A DNA stretch of 64,000 bases from Rivularia sp. PCC 7116 (GCF_000316665.1 NC_019678.1:7969001-8033000), one strand, 5' to 3'. Positions 55,925 to 64,000 are shown, numbered from the stretch's first letter. Notes: a model not told the origin generated them from the sequence alone. Translations and numbers: made by a program.

Positions 55925-56107
55925 ATGAATAAGAAGAATTTAAATCCTTTACAAACAAAACCTGCAATCCGTGCATCTATGGGAACTCGAATTCAAGCCG
56001 ACTTAGTTACAGAGCTAACTGAAGCGGGTATTTGTGGTGATGAAATTAACGCGAGTTTCGGAAATTTCTACAACCCATATATTTTACGCTCAACTTCTGC
56101 TGTTTAG
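55925..56107 (+). CDS. Divergent cyanobactin precursor-like peptide
   Basis: 60-aa peptide with a recognisable leader: MNKKNLNPLQTKPAIRASMG, then IQADLVTELTEAG. This parallels MDKKNIIPQQAQPVVRVTQG and QADLLAELSEE in the other three precursors. The C-terminal part after GDEINAS is FGNFYNPYILRSTSAV. It lacks Cys, the SYD/AYD-type C-terminal protease signal and an acidic follower. GDEINAS resembles the G-(L/V)-(E/D)-x-S N-terminal cleavage signal. It lies between patC and patD instead of after patD. It could be a decayed precursor or yield a linear, non-macrocyclised peptide. Confidence 0.7.
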   Translation: MNKKNLNPLQTKPAIRASMGTRIQADLVTELTEAGICGDEINASFGNFYNPYILRSTSAV

Positions 56108-56269
56108 TTTCTGCTGATATATAAACAGATTTTGGATTTGAAATACTCTGAATTTACCAAATTTAATTGAGTAACAAATCCAAAATCTAAAATCCTGTTA
56201 GCTCGTAGGTTGGGTTTGACTGCAACTAATATTTAAAGCCGAGAAATATCTTAGTTATCAAGAATTTTT

Positions 56270-58585
56270 ATGATAAACAAATTTCCCCAAATTCAACCCC
56301 ACTACAGCGTCGAAGTAATTGAACCCAAGCACGTTTATTTGCTGGGGGAACAGTCTACTCATGCACTCACAGGTCAACTTTACTGCAAAATTCTACCGCT
56401 TCTGAACGGACAATATCCCTTAGATGAAATTTATCAGAAATTAGATGGGCAGGTGCTGCGAGAACATATTGATTTTGTACTCGAACGTCTTGATGAAAAG
56501 GGCTACCTTACAGTCGCCGCACCGGATTTATCCCCTGGAGTTGCTGCTTTCTGGAGTGCCCTGGGGGTTCCACCGACTTTAGCGGCTAGAGGATTGCAGC
56601 AGCAACAGGTGAATATCACAACGGTAGGTAGTATAGGTGATTTGACAAGGGCTTCCCTGGCACAAGCACTTAGAGATACCGGTGTTTGTGTCAATAATAC
56701 TTACTCATCTAACGGTAAACCTCAAACTCCTGCTCTAAAGGTGGTACTGACAGACGATTATTTGCAGCCTCAACTAAGGGAAATCAACCAGAAAGCCCTG
56801 TCAACTGGAGAACCTTGGCTACTGGTAAAAGCCGTGGGTAATGTTCTGTGGCTCGGACCGATATTTGTACCAAGTAAAACTGGTTGTTATGATTGCTTAA
56901 CTCAGCGACTGCGAGGAAACCGGGAAGTAGAAGCCTCAGTATTGCGGCAAAAGCAGAAGCGAGGGGAGGTATTAGGGTGTCTGCCTACGGCAAGGGGTAC
57001 TTTACCTTCGACGCTGCAAATGGGTTTGCAATTCGCAGCGACGGAAATTGCTAAATGGGTAGTACAAACAAAGGTTAAGGAAACTACGCAAGAATCGGTA
57101 TTATTTCCGACTCTGGAAGGAAAAATCATCACCTTTAACCAGATAAACCTGGAAATGAAAACCCACGCGCTACCCTTTCGTCCCCAATGTCCTAGTTGCG
57201 GAAATGGCAAACTGCTGCAAGAACGCGGTTTTCAACCCGTTATTTTAGAACCGCAACCAAAGCATTTTACTCGCGATGGAGGTCATCGAGCCGTGACTCC
57301 TAGTCAAACTGTGGAGAAGTACCAGCATTTAATTGGTTCCTTAACCGGAATAGTCACCGAACTGGTGCGTATTTCCGACCCAGGCAATCCCTTAGTGCAT
57401 ACCTATCGAGCCGGTCATAGTTTTGGTAGTGCTACCTCGTTGCGGGGATTGCGTCATGCTTTGCGTCATAAGAGTTCTGGTAAGGGTAAAAGCGATAGTC
57501 AATCCCGAGCCAGTGGTTTTTGCGAAGCGGTGGAGCGTTATTCTGGTATTTATCAGGGAGATGAACCCTCGATTAAATCAACTATTGCCGAATTAGGGGG
57601 AAAAGCGATTCATCCCGAACGCTGTTTGCTATTTAGCGATCGCCAATACGAAAACCGGGAGAAACTGAACGAACAAGCTACTGTTGCTCACGATTGGATT
57701 CCCCAACGGTTTAATGCGACTAAAGTCGTTGATTGGACACCAGTATGGTCTTTGATAGAAGAAAGCCATAAATACTTACCTACAGCGTTTTGCTATTACG
57801 AATATCCGCGACCCAAAGACCACCGCTTTTGTCATGCAGATTCTAACGGTAATGCTGCTGGTAACACTATTGAAGAAGCAATTTTGCAAGGATTTCTGGA
57901 ATTAGTGGAACGGGATAGCGTATCGATATGGTGGTACAATCAGCTACAGCGACCGGAGGTAGATTTATCTAGTTTCGACGAGCCGTATTTTTTAGAATTA
58001 CAGCATTTTTATCGGCAAAATAACCGCGACCTCTGGGTATTGGATTTAACAGCAGACTTGGGTATTCCAACCTTTGCTGGGGTATCTCGTCGTATCGATG
58101 GGGGAGCAGAACGGATAATTGCTGGGTTTGGTGCCCACCTCGACCCTACGATTGCGATTTTGCGAGCAATGACCGAGGTAAATCAGCTTGGTTTGGAATT
58201 GGATAAAATCCCCGCAGAACAGTTACCAGGAGAATTCAAAGATTGGATGCTAGGGGTAACGCTAGAGAATCATGCTTATTTTGCTCCTGACAAAACAGCA
58301 CCGTTAAAGCTAGCGAGCGATTATCCTCAAAGATGGGGAAGTGATATTAAACAAGATGTAATTACCTGCGTAGAAATAGCTCGGGAAGCAGGATTAGAAA
58401 CTCTAGTTTTAGACCAGACGCGACCGGATATTGGTTTAAACGTGGTCAAAGTTATTATTCCAGGAATGCGCCACTTTTGGTCGCGGTTTGGAGCGGGAAG
58501 ATTATATGACGTACCCGTAAAGTTAGGTTGGTTAGATATACCGTTATCGGAACAGCAAATGAATTCCACAGCAATGCCATTTTGA
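56270..58585 (+). CDS. patD: Cyanobactin heterocyclase (PatD/TruD homologue)
   Basis: ATP-dependent YcaO cyclodehydratase that turns Cys (and possibly Ser/Thr) of the core into azolines. 771 aa, similar to PatD/TruD. Residues ~1-300 are the E1-like/RiPP-recognition part, with two zinc Cys pairs (GCYDC and CPSC). From ~340 the YcaO domain shows RASGFCEAVERYSGIYQGDE, GNAAGNTIEEAILQGFLELV and ERDSVSIWWYN, the Mg-ATP binding pattern. It is preceded by a partial GTAGGTTGGGTT repeat end (56204-56215). The three standard precursors follow directly. Confidence 0.96.
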   Translation: MINKFPQIQPHYSVEVIEPKHVYLLGEQSTHALTGQLYCKILPLLNGQYPLDEIYQKLDGQVLREHIDFVLERLDEKGYLTVAAPDLSPGVAAFWSALGVPPTLAARGLQQQQVNITTVGSIGDLTRASLAQALRDTGVCVNNTYSSNGKPQTPALKVVLTDDYLQPQLREINQKALSTGEPWLLVKAVGNVLWLGPIFVPSKTGCYDCLTQRLRGNREVEASVLRQKQKRGEVLGCLPTARGTLPSTLQMGLQFAATEIAKWVVQTKVKETTQESVLFPTLEGKIITFNQINLEMKTHALPFRPQCPSCGNGKLLQERGFQPVILEPQPKHFTRDGGHRAVTPSQTVEKYQHLIGSLTGIVTELVRISDPGNPLVHTYRAGHSFGSATSLRGLRHALRHKSSGKGKSDSQSRASGFCEAVERYSGIYQGDEPSIKSTIAELGGKAIHPERCLLFSDRQYENREKLNEQATVAHDWIPQRFNATKVVDWTPVWSLIEESHKYLPTAFCYYEYPRPKDHRFCHADSNGNAAGNTIEEAILQGFLELVERDSVSIWWYNQLQRPEVDLSSFDEPYFLELQHFYRQNNRDLWVLDLTADLGIPTFAGVSRRIDGGAERIIAGFGAHLDPTIAILRAMTEVNQLGLELDKIPAEQLPGEFKDWMLGVTLENHAYFAPDKTAPLKLASDYPQRWGSDIKQDVITCVEIAREAGLETLVLDQTRPDIGLNVVKVIIPGMRHFWSRFGAGRLYDVPVKLGWLDIPLSEQQMNSTAMPF

Positions 58586-58712
58586 TTACGATTCTCGTTA
58601 TGCGCTTCAAAACGCGAGGTCGTTAAATACAGGCTTCTTTACAACTGAAGAAGGGGTTAGACCCACCCCGAAGCGGTCGAATCAAACTGAGAGTAATTTT
58701 GGAGTATTTCTC

Positions 58713-58910
58713 ATGGATAAGAAAAATATTATCCCCCAACAAGCTCAGCCCGTTGTGCGTGTTACTCAAGGTACTCAAGCTGACTTGTTAGCGGAGTTAT
58801 CCGAAGAAACTCTGGCTACAGTAACAGGAGCGAGAGCTTCTTTAGTCACCGATAGTATCACTCTTGCATGTTACTGTGCTTGTTCCTATGACGGTGATGA
58901 TGCGGAGTAG
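58713..58910 (+). CDS. patE: Cyanobactin precursor peptide (PatE family) 1
   Basis: 65 aa. Leader MDKKNIIPQQAQPVVRVTQG, then the helix DLLAELSEET bound by the heterocyclase. GARAS is the N-terminal cleavage signal, followed by the core LVTDSITLACYCAC (14 residues, three Cys, one at the end) and the C-terminal signal SYDGDDAE. The predicted product is a macrocycle with up to three thiazole/thiazoline rings, or the 8-residue TLACYCAC if cleavage is further inside. A GGAG ribosome site precedes the start. Confidence 0.93.
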   Translation: MDKKNIIPQQAQPVVRVTQGTQADLLAELSEETLATVTGARASLVTDSITLACYCACSYDGDDAE

Positions 58911-58959
58911 CGACAGGATTAGCTCTCAAATAAACTAACGGAAAAAAGGAGAAAATTTC

Positions 58960-59157
58960 ATGGACAAGAAAAATATTATCCCTCAACAAGCACAACCTGT
59001 AGTCCGGGTTAGTCAAGGTACTCAAGCTGACCTATTAGCAGAATTGTCTGAAGAAACTCTAGCTTCAACACCAGGAGCGGGAGCTTCAATGAAGACTAAC
59101 GATATGACACTTGCTTGTTACTGTGTATGTTCCTATGACGGAGACGACGCAGAATAG
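58960..59157 (+). CDS. patE: Cyanobactin precursor peptide (PatE family) 2
   Basis: 65 aa, leader nearly identical to the first. GAGAS is followed by the core MKTNDMTLACYCVC and SYDGDDAE. The second half of the core (TLACYC-V-C) differs from precursor 1 only by Ala to Val, while the first six residues are all changed except Thr in the third place. AAAAGGAG precedes the ATG. Confidence 0.93.
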   Translation: MDKKNIIPQQAQPVVRVSQGTQADLLAELSEETLASTPGAGASMKTNDMTLACYCVCSYDGDDAE

Positions 59158-59163
59158 AAAGTA

Positions 59164-59210
59164 AGATTCTTGCTGTTACTAAGTTGAAAAGCCTAGTAAC
59201 AGTAGAATCT
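59164..59210 (+). terminator. Stem-loop after precursor 2
   Basis: AGATTCT and CTGTTACTA pair with TAGTAACAG and AGAATCT around a 12-base loop, with a small bulge. There is no T-run. It could act as partial terminator or RNA stabiliser raising precursor mRNA over patG. Confidence 0.55.
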
Positions 59211-59282
59211 GAATTTATCGGCAGCAATTTAACTGCTCCGACCTTTCTGTCTTCAGTTTTCTGGTAACGGGAGTCTTAGTAT

Positions 59283-59328
59283 GCAGGGGAATTAGTAAGG
59301 GTGAATTTTAATCGTAAAATTCCCCTGC
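59283..59328 (+). repeat. Second stem-loop between precursors 2 and 3
   Basis: Perfect 11-bp arms GCAGGGGAATT and AATTCCCCTGC, with a 24-base loop. Confidence 0.6.
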
Positions 59329-59403
59329 GACTCCGTGTTTTTCCTGTGCAGGTTTCTCAAGAATAGTTAAAATTCAAATCCAATAAAAAAAGAGAAAAAT
59401 TTA

Positions 59404-59592
59404 ATGAACAAGAAAAATATTATTCCTCAACAAGCTCAGCCCGTGGCGCGAGTTACTCAAGGGAAACAAGCTGACTTGCTCGCGGAATTATCTGAGGAAA
59501 ATTTGAGTACTACAGGAATCGCTGCTGCGGTGCGACAAGAAGGTACGAATATTGAAATTATGTGTTCCTTTGATGGGGACGAACTAGAGTAA
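59404..59592 (+). CDS. patE: Cyanobactin precursor peptide (PatE family) 3, divergent core
   Basis: 62 aa. Leader MNKKNIIPQQAQPVARVTQG, then DLLAELSEEN. GIAAA stands in place of G-x-x-A-S, followed by the core VRQEGTNIEIMC (12 residues, single terminal Cys) and the variant end signal SFDGDELE. The one heterocyclisable Cys at the core end is what PatG-type macrocyclases like. The core is unusually polar and charged (Arg, two Glu), so the product should differ in nature from precursors 1 and 2. Confidence 0.9.
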   Translation: MNKKNIIPQQAQPVARVTQGKQADLLAELSEENLSTTGIAAAVRQEGTNIEIMCSFDGDELE

Positions 59593-59904
59593 ATCTTTTA
59601 ACAATAAATTGAATGGTTAAAGTTTGAACGGTTACTTAATTAAAAGTATCAAGTAAAACTTTAACTATTTATATAAACCGGTTAATTCATCAATAATTGT
59701 ACTGATACTACATAAAAACAGTATAAAAATCTAATTAAACATTCTACGTCCTTCAGCGCTTACCCCGCGTTCATCTAGGTTTTAATATATACAACTTCTA
59801 TACCAAGAGATTTAATCGCACTTTCTGAGAATTAATAATCAATAAAACTGATTTTTAAAGATATTTATCGATAAATAGATAACTTAACGGAAAATTAAAG
59901 CATT
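59593..59904. other. AT-rich gap before patG
   Basis: About 310 bp without a gene; no strong hairpin. It may contain a separate promoter for patG. Confidence 0.5.
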
Positions 59905-62900
59905 ATGCTAGATAACGGCAATTTAGAACTAGGGACATTGGCGATCGCCGAATCGATGGTGGAAGGAGCTTCGTTAAATTTGCTCGAACCAGATTGGAAT
60001 CAAGCCATATTTAAGTTATCTCGCTTCGCATATCAGCGCCAATATGATGGTGCAATGGTGTTAGAGTCACCCCTATCTAAATTCCGGGTTAGGCTGTTAG
60101 ATTGGCGAGCTAATGCTTTACTAGCTGTGTTGACTCAACCTCGTTCTGTTGAGGAACTGAATATATTTCCCGATTTATCACCAGAAACAATTCAACAGTT
60201 CGTAAATTTATTGTGTTCTGCTCAATTTCTTGCTGTAGAGCCAGAACCACTATCGCTTCAAGTTTGGGAATTTCATAATCTATTGTTTCACAGTCGCAGC
60301 CGTTCGGGTAGTCATGATTATCCAACCTCTCATATGGAGCAGTTTATCGAAAAACTACCCCAATTTCCGGTAGTGAAGCCACCCATGAGCGGTAAAATTG
60401 TATCATTGCCGCGTCCTAACTTACAGGTTGTTATGCAAGGTGATTTGACCTTAACTGAAGCAATTGAAACGCGCAAATCAATCCGAGATTACGACGATGA
60501 CCATCCCATAACTTTAGAACAACTGAGCGAACTTCTGTATCGTACTGCTCGTGTAAAAGAAATCTACAAAGTAGAGAAATCAGAAGATGTAGAATATGAC
60601 TTTGGGGAACTAAGTAATCGTCCTTATCCCGGTGGTGGCAGTCTATACGAACTAGAAATTTATCCCGTGGTGCATCGCTGTGAGGGATTAGATTCCGGTC
60701 TTTATCATTACGACCCTTTAAATCACCAGTTAGAGCAACTCTGTCCGGATAATGCTGATGTTAATGTTAGTCTCTTGCTCGACAATGCTCACCGTATCAG
60801 CGGCGAACATGCGATACCTCAAGTACTGCTGGTAATAACAGCTCGTTTTGGGCGAATGTTTTGGAAATATAGTTCTGTAGCTTATGCAGTAGTGTTAAAG
60901 CACGTTGGGGTACTGTACCAAAATCTCTATCTTGTAGCAAATAGTATGGGTTTGGCTCCTTGTGCGTTAGGAAATGGGGATAGCGAACGGTTTGCCCAAG
61001 CTACAGGTTTAGATTATATAGAAGAATCTTCCGTTGGGGAATTTATCCTTGGTTCTCTTCCTAATCCCGATGCTTTAATTTCAGCTTCGATGATTGAATC
61101 TGTTGAGGGAGCAGGGGGAGCAGGGGGAGAAGAAATTGAACCTGCTGTGATGGCTTCAACTGCGGATATTACACCTTCAACACTAACAATACTTCATCCC
61201 CACGACCTTGATAATCGAATTCCCGGACTAATTAACCTAAGAAATCAAACTTTAGGTGACTCGCAAATCACAATTGTGATTCTCGACAGCAATCCCGACC
61301 ATAATTTATCTTGCTTCGAGGGAGCTAACATTTCCAAAGTATTCCCTTATTGGCACGAAGCAGTAGAACCAATTCCCCCAGAAGCTTACGCTACCTACCG
61401 AGAAATTGAAAATAGCGGCTTAAAGGGTGATGAGAAACGAGAAAAAATTAAAACAGTTCTCTCCGAAACAGTTGTGAATCGGATTACGGGTGACAATCAC
61501 GCTTGCCACATTACCAGTACCATTGTTGGACAGGAAAATACACCTGCTCCCGGTATAGCTCCTAATTGTCGCGTTATCAATATCCCGATCAACTCTCCAG
61601 GTGATAAGGAAGAATTTATTTCCGTCCTCAATTTAGCTCGCGCTTTTGAACTTGCCCTTGAGTTGGGAGCGAATATTATTCACTGTGCTGCTTGTCGTCC
61701 TACTCAAACAGGTGAAGCTCAGAATTTACTTACCCAAGCAGTGAAAAAATGCCAGGACAATAATATCTTGATTGTTGCTCCAGCAGGAAATAATAAAGGT
61801 GAATGTTGGTGTATTCCAGCAGTGTTACCGGGAACCTTAGCAGTAGGAGCAATGAAAGATGAAGGTAAACCCTACAAATTTAGTAATTGGGGTGGTAACT
61901 ATCAAATAGACGGTATTTTGGTTCCCGGTGAAAATATTTTAGGTGCTCAACCCGCAACCGAAGAACCCATACGCTTAAAAGGAACCAGCATGGCTGCACC
62001 AGTTATGACTGGTATTTGTGGCTTACTGATGAGCTTGCAATTACAACAGGGTAAACCAATTGATGCTGAAGCCGTCCGCGCTGCTCTACTTAACACAGCT
62101 ATTCCTTGCAATCCCGACGATGTAGAAGAACCAGAACGCTGTTTGCGAGGTAAGCTCAATCTACCCCAAACGATAGATTTACTATTTGGACAACCTTCTG
62201 TAAAAATTTCTTTTACAGGAGATACTGTATCTAGAATTGAAAATCAGGGATATTTTGTTAAGGGAGCAGGGGAAGCAGGGGGAGAAATTAATACAAATTT
62301 AAATACAAATTTAAATTCAAATCTACAAGATAACCTGCAAGATATATCAATTCCCGATTCTATTCCCGTTAGCATATCCAATTCGGAAGAATTAGTAACT
62401 GCATCGGGTACGGTAGAATCACAGAGCAATCAAGTAACTCAAAGTACTGCATATTCCGGTCATGTCTACGCTTTAGGAACCCTAAGTTATGACTTTGGTG
62501 GTGAAGCTCGACGGGATTCTTTTAAACAATTAATGGGTGCAGTAGATAATGGTAGTGGAATTATGGTTCCAGCCAATCCCTACGATACTCGTCAAATGGT
62601 CGATTACTTAGACCAAAATCCTGACGAAGCACGCTCGTTGATTTGGACGCTGAATGTTGATTTAACACCAGTTTATGCAATTGAACCCAAGGGGGGATTT
62701 GCTGCTGAGGTGTACGAAATATTACTCTTGATGTTAAACGGACAACTCGAGTCTGAGGACAGCGACGAATTTATCGAACGACTAAGTATTCCAGCATTAA
62801 GGACTAATCGTACTGTAGAGTTATTTTCCGGGGAAGTAGTTCCTGTAATTACCGTTCGCGATGTTCGGGGTATGTATGGTTGGAAAGTTAATACTTTAGT

Positions 62901-63297
62901 TAATGCAGCTTTAGGAACGGTAACAGCGGAAGTAGACGAAGAACAAATGCGTGGTTGTCTTACCAGCTTCTTGAATCGGGTGTATTACGACTTGCGGAAT
63001 TTAGGACAAACATCTCGCGATCGCGCTTTAAATTTTGCAGCGACAAACACCTTTCAAGCAGCTTCTACATTTGCCGAAGCAATTGCAACGGGAAGGGAAT
63101 TAGACAGCATCGAAGTAGAGAAAAGTCCTTACTGTCGATTAAATAGCGATTGCTGGGATGTCAAACTCAAATTTTTCGATCCAGAAAACAGCCATCGTTC
63201 CCATAAGGTATTTCGATTTACCATTGATGTCGCAGAAAGATTACCAGTAACCCTGGGAGAAGTGAAAAGTTGGTCAGTTCCAGGGAGGAGAGAATAA
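59905..63297 (+). CDS. patG: Cyanobactin macrocyclase/oxidase (PatG homologue)
   Basis: 1,130 aa. Residues ~185-395 are an FMN-dependent azoline oxidase (nitroreductase-like: ETRKSIRDYDDDHPITLEQL, PYPGGGSLYELEIYPV, YQNLYLVANSMGLAPCALGN) that makes aromatic azoles. Residues ~430-760 are the subtilisin-like macrocyclase, with Asp in VILDSNPDHN, His in DNHACHITSTIVG, Asn in APAGNNKG and Ser in LKGTSMAAPVM. The C-terminal ~280 residues match the PatA C-terminal domain. Two Gly/Glu-rich linkers (EGAGGAGGEE near 402 and GAGEAGGE near 787) are encoded by GGGGGAGCA-type low-complexity repeats. The oxidase domain position at the N-terminus is normal for PatG. Confidence 0.96.
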   Translation: MLDNGNLELGTLAIAESMVEGASLNLLEPDWNQAIFKLSRFAYQRQYDGAMVLESPLSKFRVRLLDWRANALLAVLTQPRSVEELNIFPDLSPETIQQFVNLLCSAQFLAVEPEPLSLQVWEFHNLLFHSRSRSGSHDYPTSHMEQFIEKLPQFPVVKPPMSGKIVSLPRPNLQVVMQGDLTLTEAIETRKSIRDYDDDHPITLEQLSELLYRTARVKEIYKVEKSEDVEYDFGELSNRPYPGGGSLYELEIYPVVHRCEGLDSGLYHYDPLNHQLEQLCPDNADVNVSLLLDNAHRISGEHAIPQVLLVITARFGRMFWKYSSVAYAVVLKHVGVLYQNLYLVANSMGLAPCALGNGDSERFAQATGLDYIEESSVGEFILGSLPNPDALISASMIESVEGAGGAGGEEIEPAVMASTADITPSTLTILHPHDLDNRIPGLINLRNQTLGDSQITIVILDSNPDHNLSCFEGANISKVFPYWHEAVEPIPPEAYATYREIENSGLKGDEKREKIKTVLSETVVNRITGDNHACHITSTIVGQENTPAPGIAPNCRVINIPINSPGDKEEFISVLNLARAFELALELGANIIHCAACRPTQTGEAQNLLTQAVKKCQDNNILIVAPAGNNKGECWCIPAVLPGTLAVGAMKDEGKPYKFSNWGGNYQIDGILVPGENILGAQPATEEPIRLKGTSMAAPVMTGICGLLMSLQLQQGKPIDAEAVRAALLNTAIPCNPDDVEEPERCLRGKLNLPQTIDLLFGQPSVKISFTGDTVSRIENQGYFVKGAGEAGGEINTNLNTNLNSNLQDNLQDISIPDSIPVSISNSEELVTASGTVESQSNQVTQSTAYSGHVYALGTLSYDFGGEARRDSFKQLMGAVDNGSGIMVPANPYDTRQMVDYLDQNPDEARSLIWTLNVDLTPVYAIEPKGGFAAEVYEILLLMLNGQLESEDSDEFIERLSIPALRTNRTVELFSGEVVPVITVRDVRGMYGWKVNTLVNAALGTVTAEVDEEQMRGCLTSFLNRVYYDLRNLGQTSRDRALNFAATNTFQAASTFAEAIATGRELDSIEVEKSPYCRLNSDCWDVKLKFFDPENSHRSHKVFRFTIDVAERLPVTLGEVKSWSVPGRRE

Positions 63298-63401
63298 GGA
63301 AAAAGAAGTCTTTTCTCATTATTAATCCGTCATAGTTCCCTTGGTAAACTGTTAAATAAAAAAGTTAATAGCTAAAAAAGTATCAACAGGAAACAAATAT
63401 A

Positions 63402-64000
63402 ATGCCTTCAACTCAAACTATAATCAAATTTGACGATATCTTTTATCTCAAACATAAGAACGGTAAATACTTGGTATCCGTAGATAAAGGACGATACAAT
63501 TTTCCTCGATTAGATAATACGGGTAAAGTTAAACTGCAACTTAAAGGCAGAAACAGTAGTGACAATCTCAAAGACGGTGATACGGTGAACATCCGTTCTT
63601 TGGAAGCTAGTTTAGGTGAAAATAATATTTTAGGTGCTTTTTCAGACAGCCACAATTGCTATTACTGGAAAGATAATTACGACAAAGAAAAGCAAGGTTG
63701 GCGAATTCACAAGGCTTCTGGTGACAAAGACGTGATTCGCTACGGAGATGAAGTTTATTTTACTAACGTCTCTTATAAAAATCAAAGACTTGTAGCCGAT
63801 ACTAGATACGATGGCTTTTTAACTACTAAGAAAAATGTAACTGATACGTGGATTATTGAAAGTGTCCAGAAAAAGCAACCTGCAAATGAATCCAATAACA
63901 ACAAATCTGCTTCTGTATTTGGTTTATCAGTAGCATCGGGAGATCCATCAGCTACAGGTGTAATTCTTTGGACTCGAATTAATCCAGAAAAGTACGATAC
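63402..64000 (+). CDS. phoD: PhoD-like alkaline phosphatase/phosphodiesterase, N-terminal part
   Basis: The start ATG at 63402 gives MPSTQTIIKFDDIFYLKHKN. The first ~160 residues form a beta-trefoil- or fascin-like domain (KYLVSVDKGRYNFPRL, IRSLEASLGENNILGAFSDS, NQRLVADTRYDGFL). From ~170 comes the PhoD N-terminal motif FGLSVASGDPSATGVILWTR. The metal-binding catalytic part is beyond the window. Not a normal part of cyanobactin clusters. A broken copy lies at 31676-31916. No export signal is visible at this start. Confidence 0.85.
   Translation, partial: MPSTQTIIKFDDIFYLKHKNGKYLVSVDKGRYNFPRLDNTGKVKLQLKGRNSSDNLKDGDTVNIRSLEASLGENNILGAFSDSHNCYYWKDNYDKEKQGWRIHKASGDKDVIRYGDEVYFTNVSYKNQRLVADTRYDGFLTTKKNVTDTWIIESVQKKQPANESNNNKSASVFGLSVASGDPSATGVILWTRINPEKYD

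Larger units (their letters stand above)
25807..64000. mobile_element. E5: putative nifH interruption element (far end outside window)
   Basis: Inferred from the cut nifH tail. From 25807 to the window end no nifH sequence reappears. The DNA carries accessory-type cargo: toxin-antitoxin, adhesin, signalling module, cyanobactin cluster and MITE-like repeats. No recombinase is seen near this border; it may be at the other end. A one-off rearrangement that broke nifH cannot be excluded, in which case this would be ordinary chromosome. Confidence 0.5.

Overview
The window is AT-rich filamentous, heterocyst-forming cyanobacterial DNA. The evidence is nifH and nifD fragments that match Anabaena-type nitrogenase, programmed-excision recombinases, many HIP1 octamers (GCGATCGC), short tandem heptamer repeats and a cyanobactin gene cluster. 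A Calothrix/Rivularia-type organism would fit, but the sequence does not identify a species.

The backbone is a minus-strand nifH-nifD operon broken into pieces. NifD is read in four segments (25546-25314, 23585-23024, 14222-14094, 10757-10289). Three complete DNA elements separate them, each flanked by a visible direct repeat: E1 (1,735 bp, tyrosine recombinase only), E2 (8,813 bp, large serine recombinase plus two secreted-protein genes) and E3 (3,347 bp, tyrosine recombinase plus a glycosyltransferase). A fourth element, E4, starts at the classical nifD-element site GGATTACTCCG (10299-10289) and runs left off the window. Removing E1-E3 leaves 1,363 nt, or 454 codons plus one base, in one open frame. 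That frame keeps the P-cluster cysteines and the FeMo-cofactor Cys and His. The last ~39 codons of nifH lie just upstream (25806-25690). The rest of nifH is absent, so nifH is also interrupted, by DNA running from about 25807 to at least 64000 (E5, inferred).

Region by region: 1-10288 (E4 interior) has a partial EF-G paralogue, a SUKH-type protein, two conserved hypotheticals, an alpha/beta hydrolase and a four-gene minus-strand operon (GT-like, FAD-linked sugar-lactone oxidase-like, Gfo/Idh/MocA dehydrogenase, acyl-CoA synthetase). 10289-25806 is the mosaic nifD plus the nifH tail. 25807-41500 holds a ParE/ParD pair, a two-partner-secretion adhesin, a Calx-beta/RTX protein, ricin-like and DM13 secreted proteins and several gene remnants. 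41832-51811 is a co-directional signalling module: HTH-AAA protein, AAA-CHASE2 protein, VWA protein with a long coiled coil, and a degenerate nucleotidyl-cyclase-like protein. 53126-63297 is a complete-looking cyanobactin cluster (PatA, PatB, PatC, PatD, PatG homologues and four precursor peptides), followed by a PhoD-type phosphatase running off the end.

The main points of interest are the nitrogenase locus split by five elements, natural-product and signalling genes that may sit on DNA removed in heterocysts, a recurring 9-bp-period motif (AAAAGTNNN) in intergenic regions of E5, and one divergent cyanobactin precursor.
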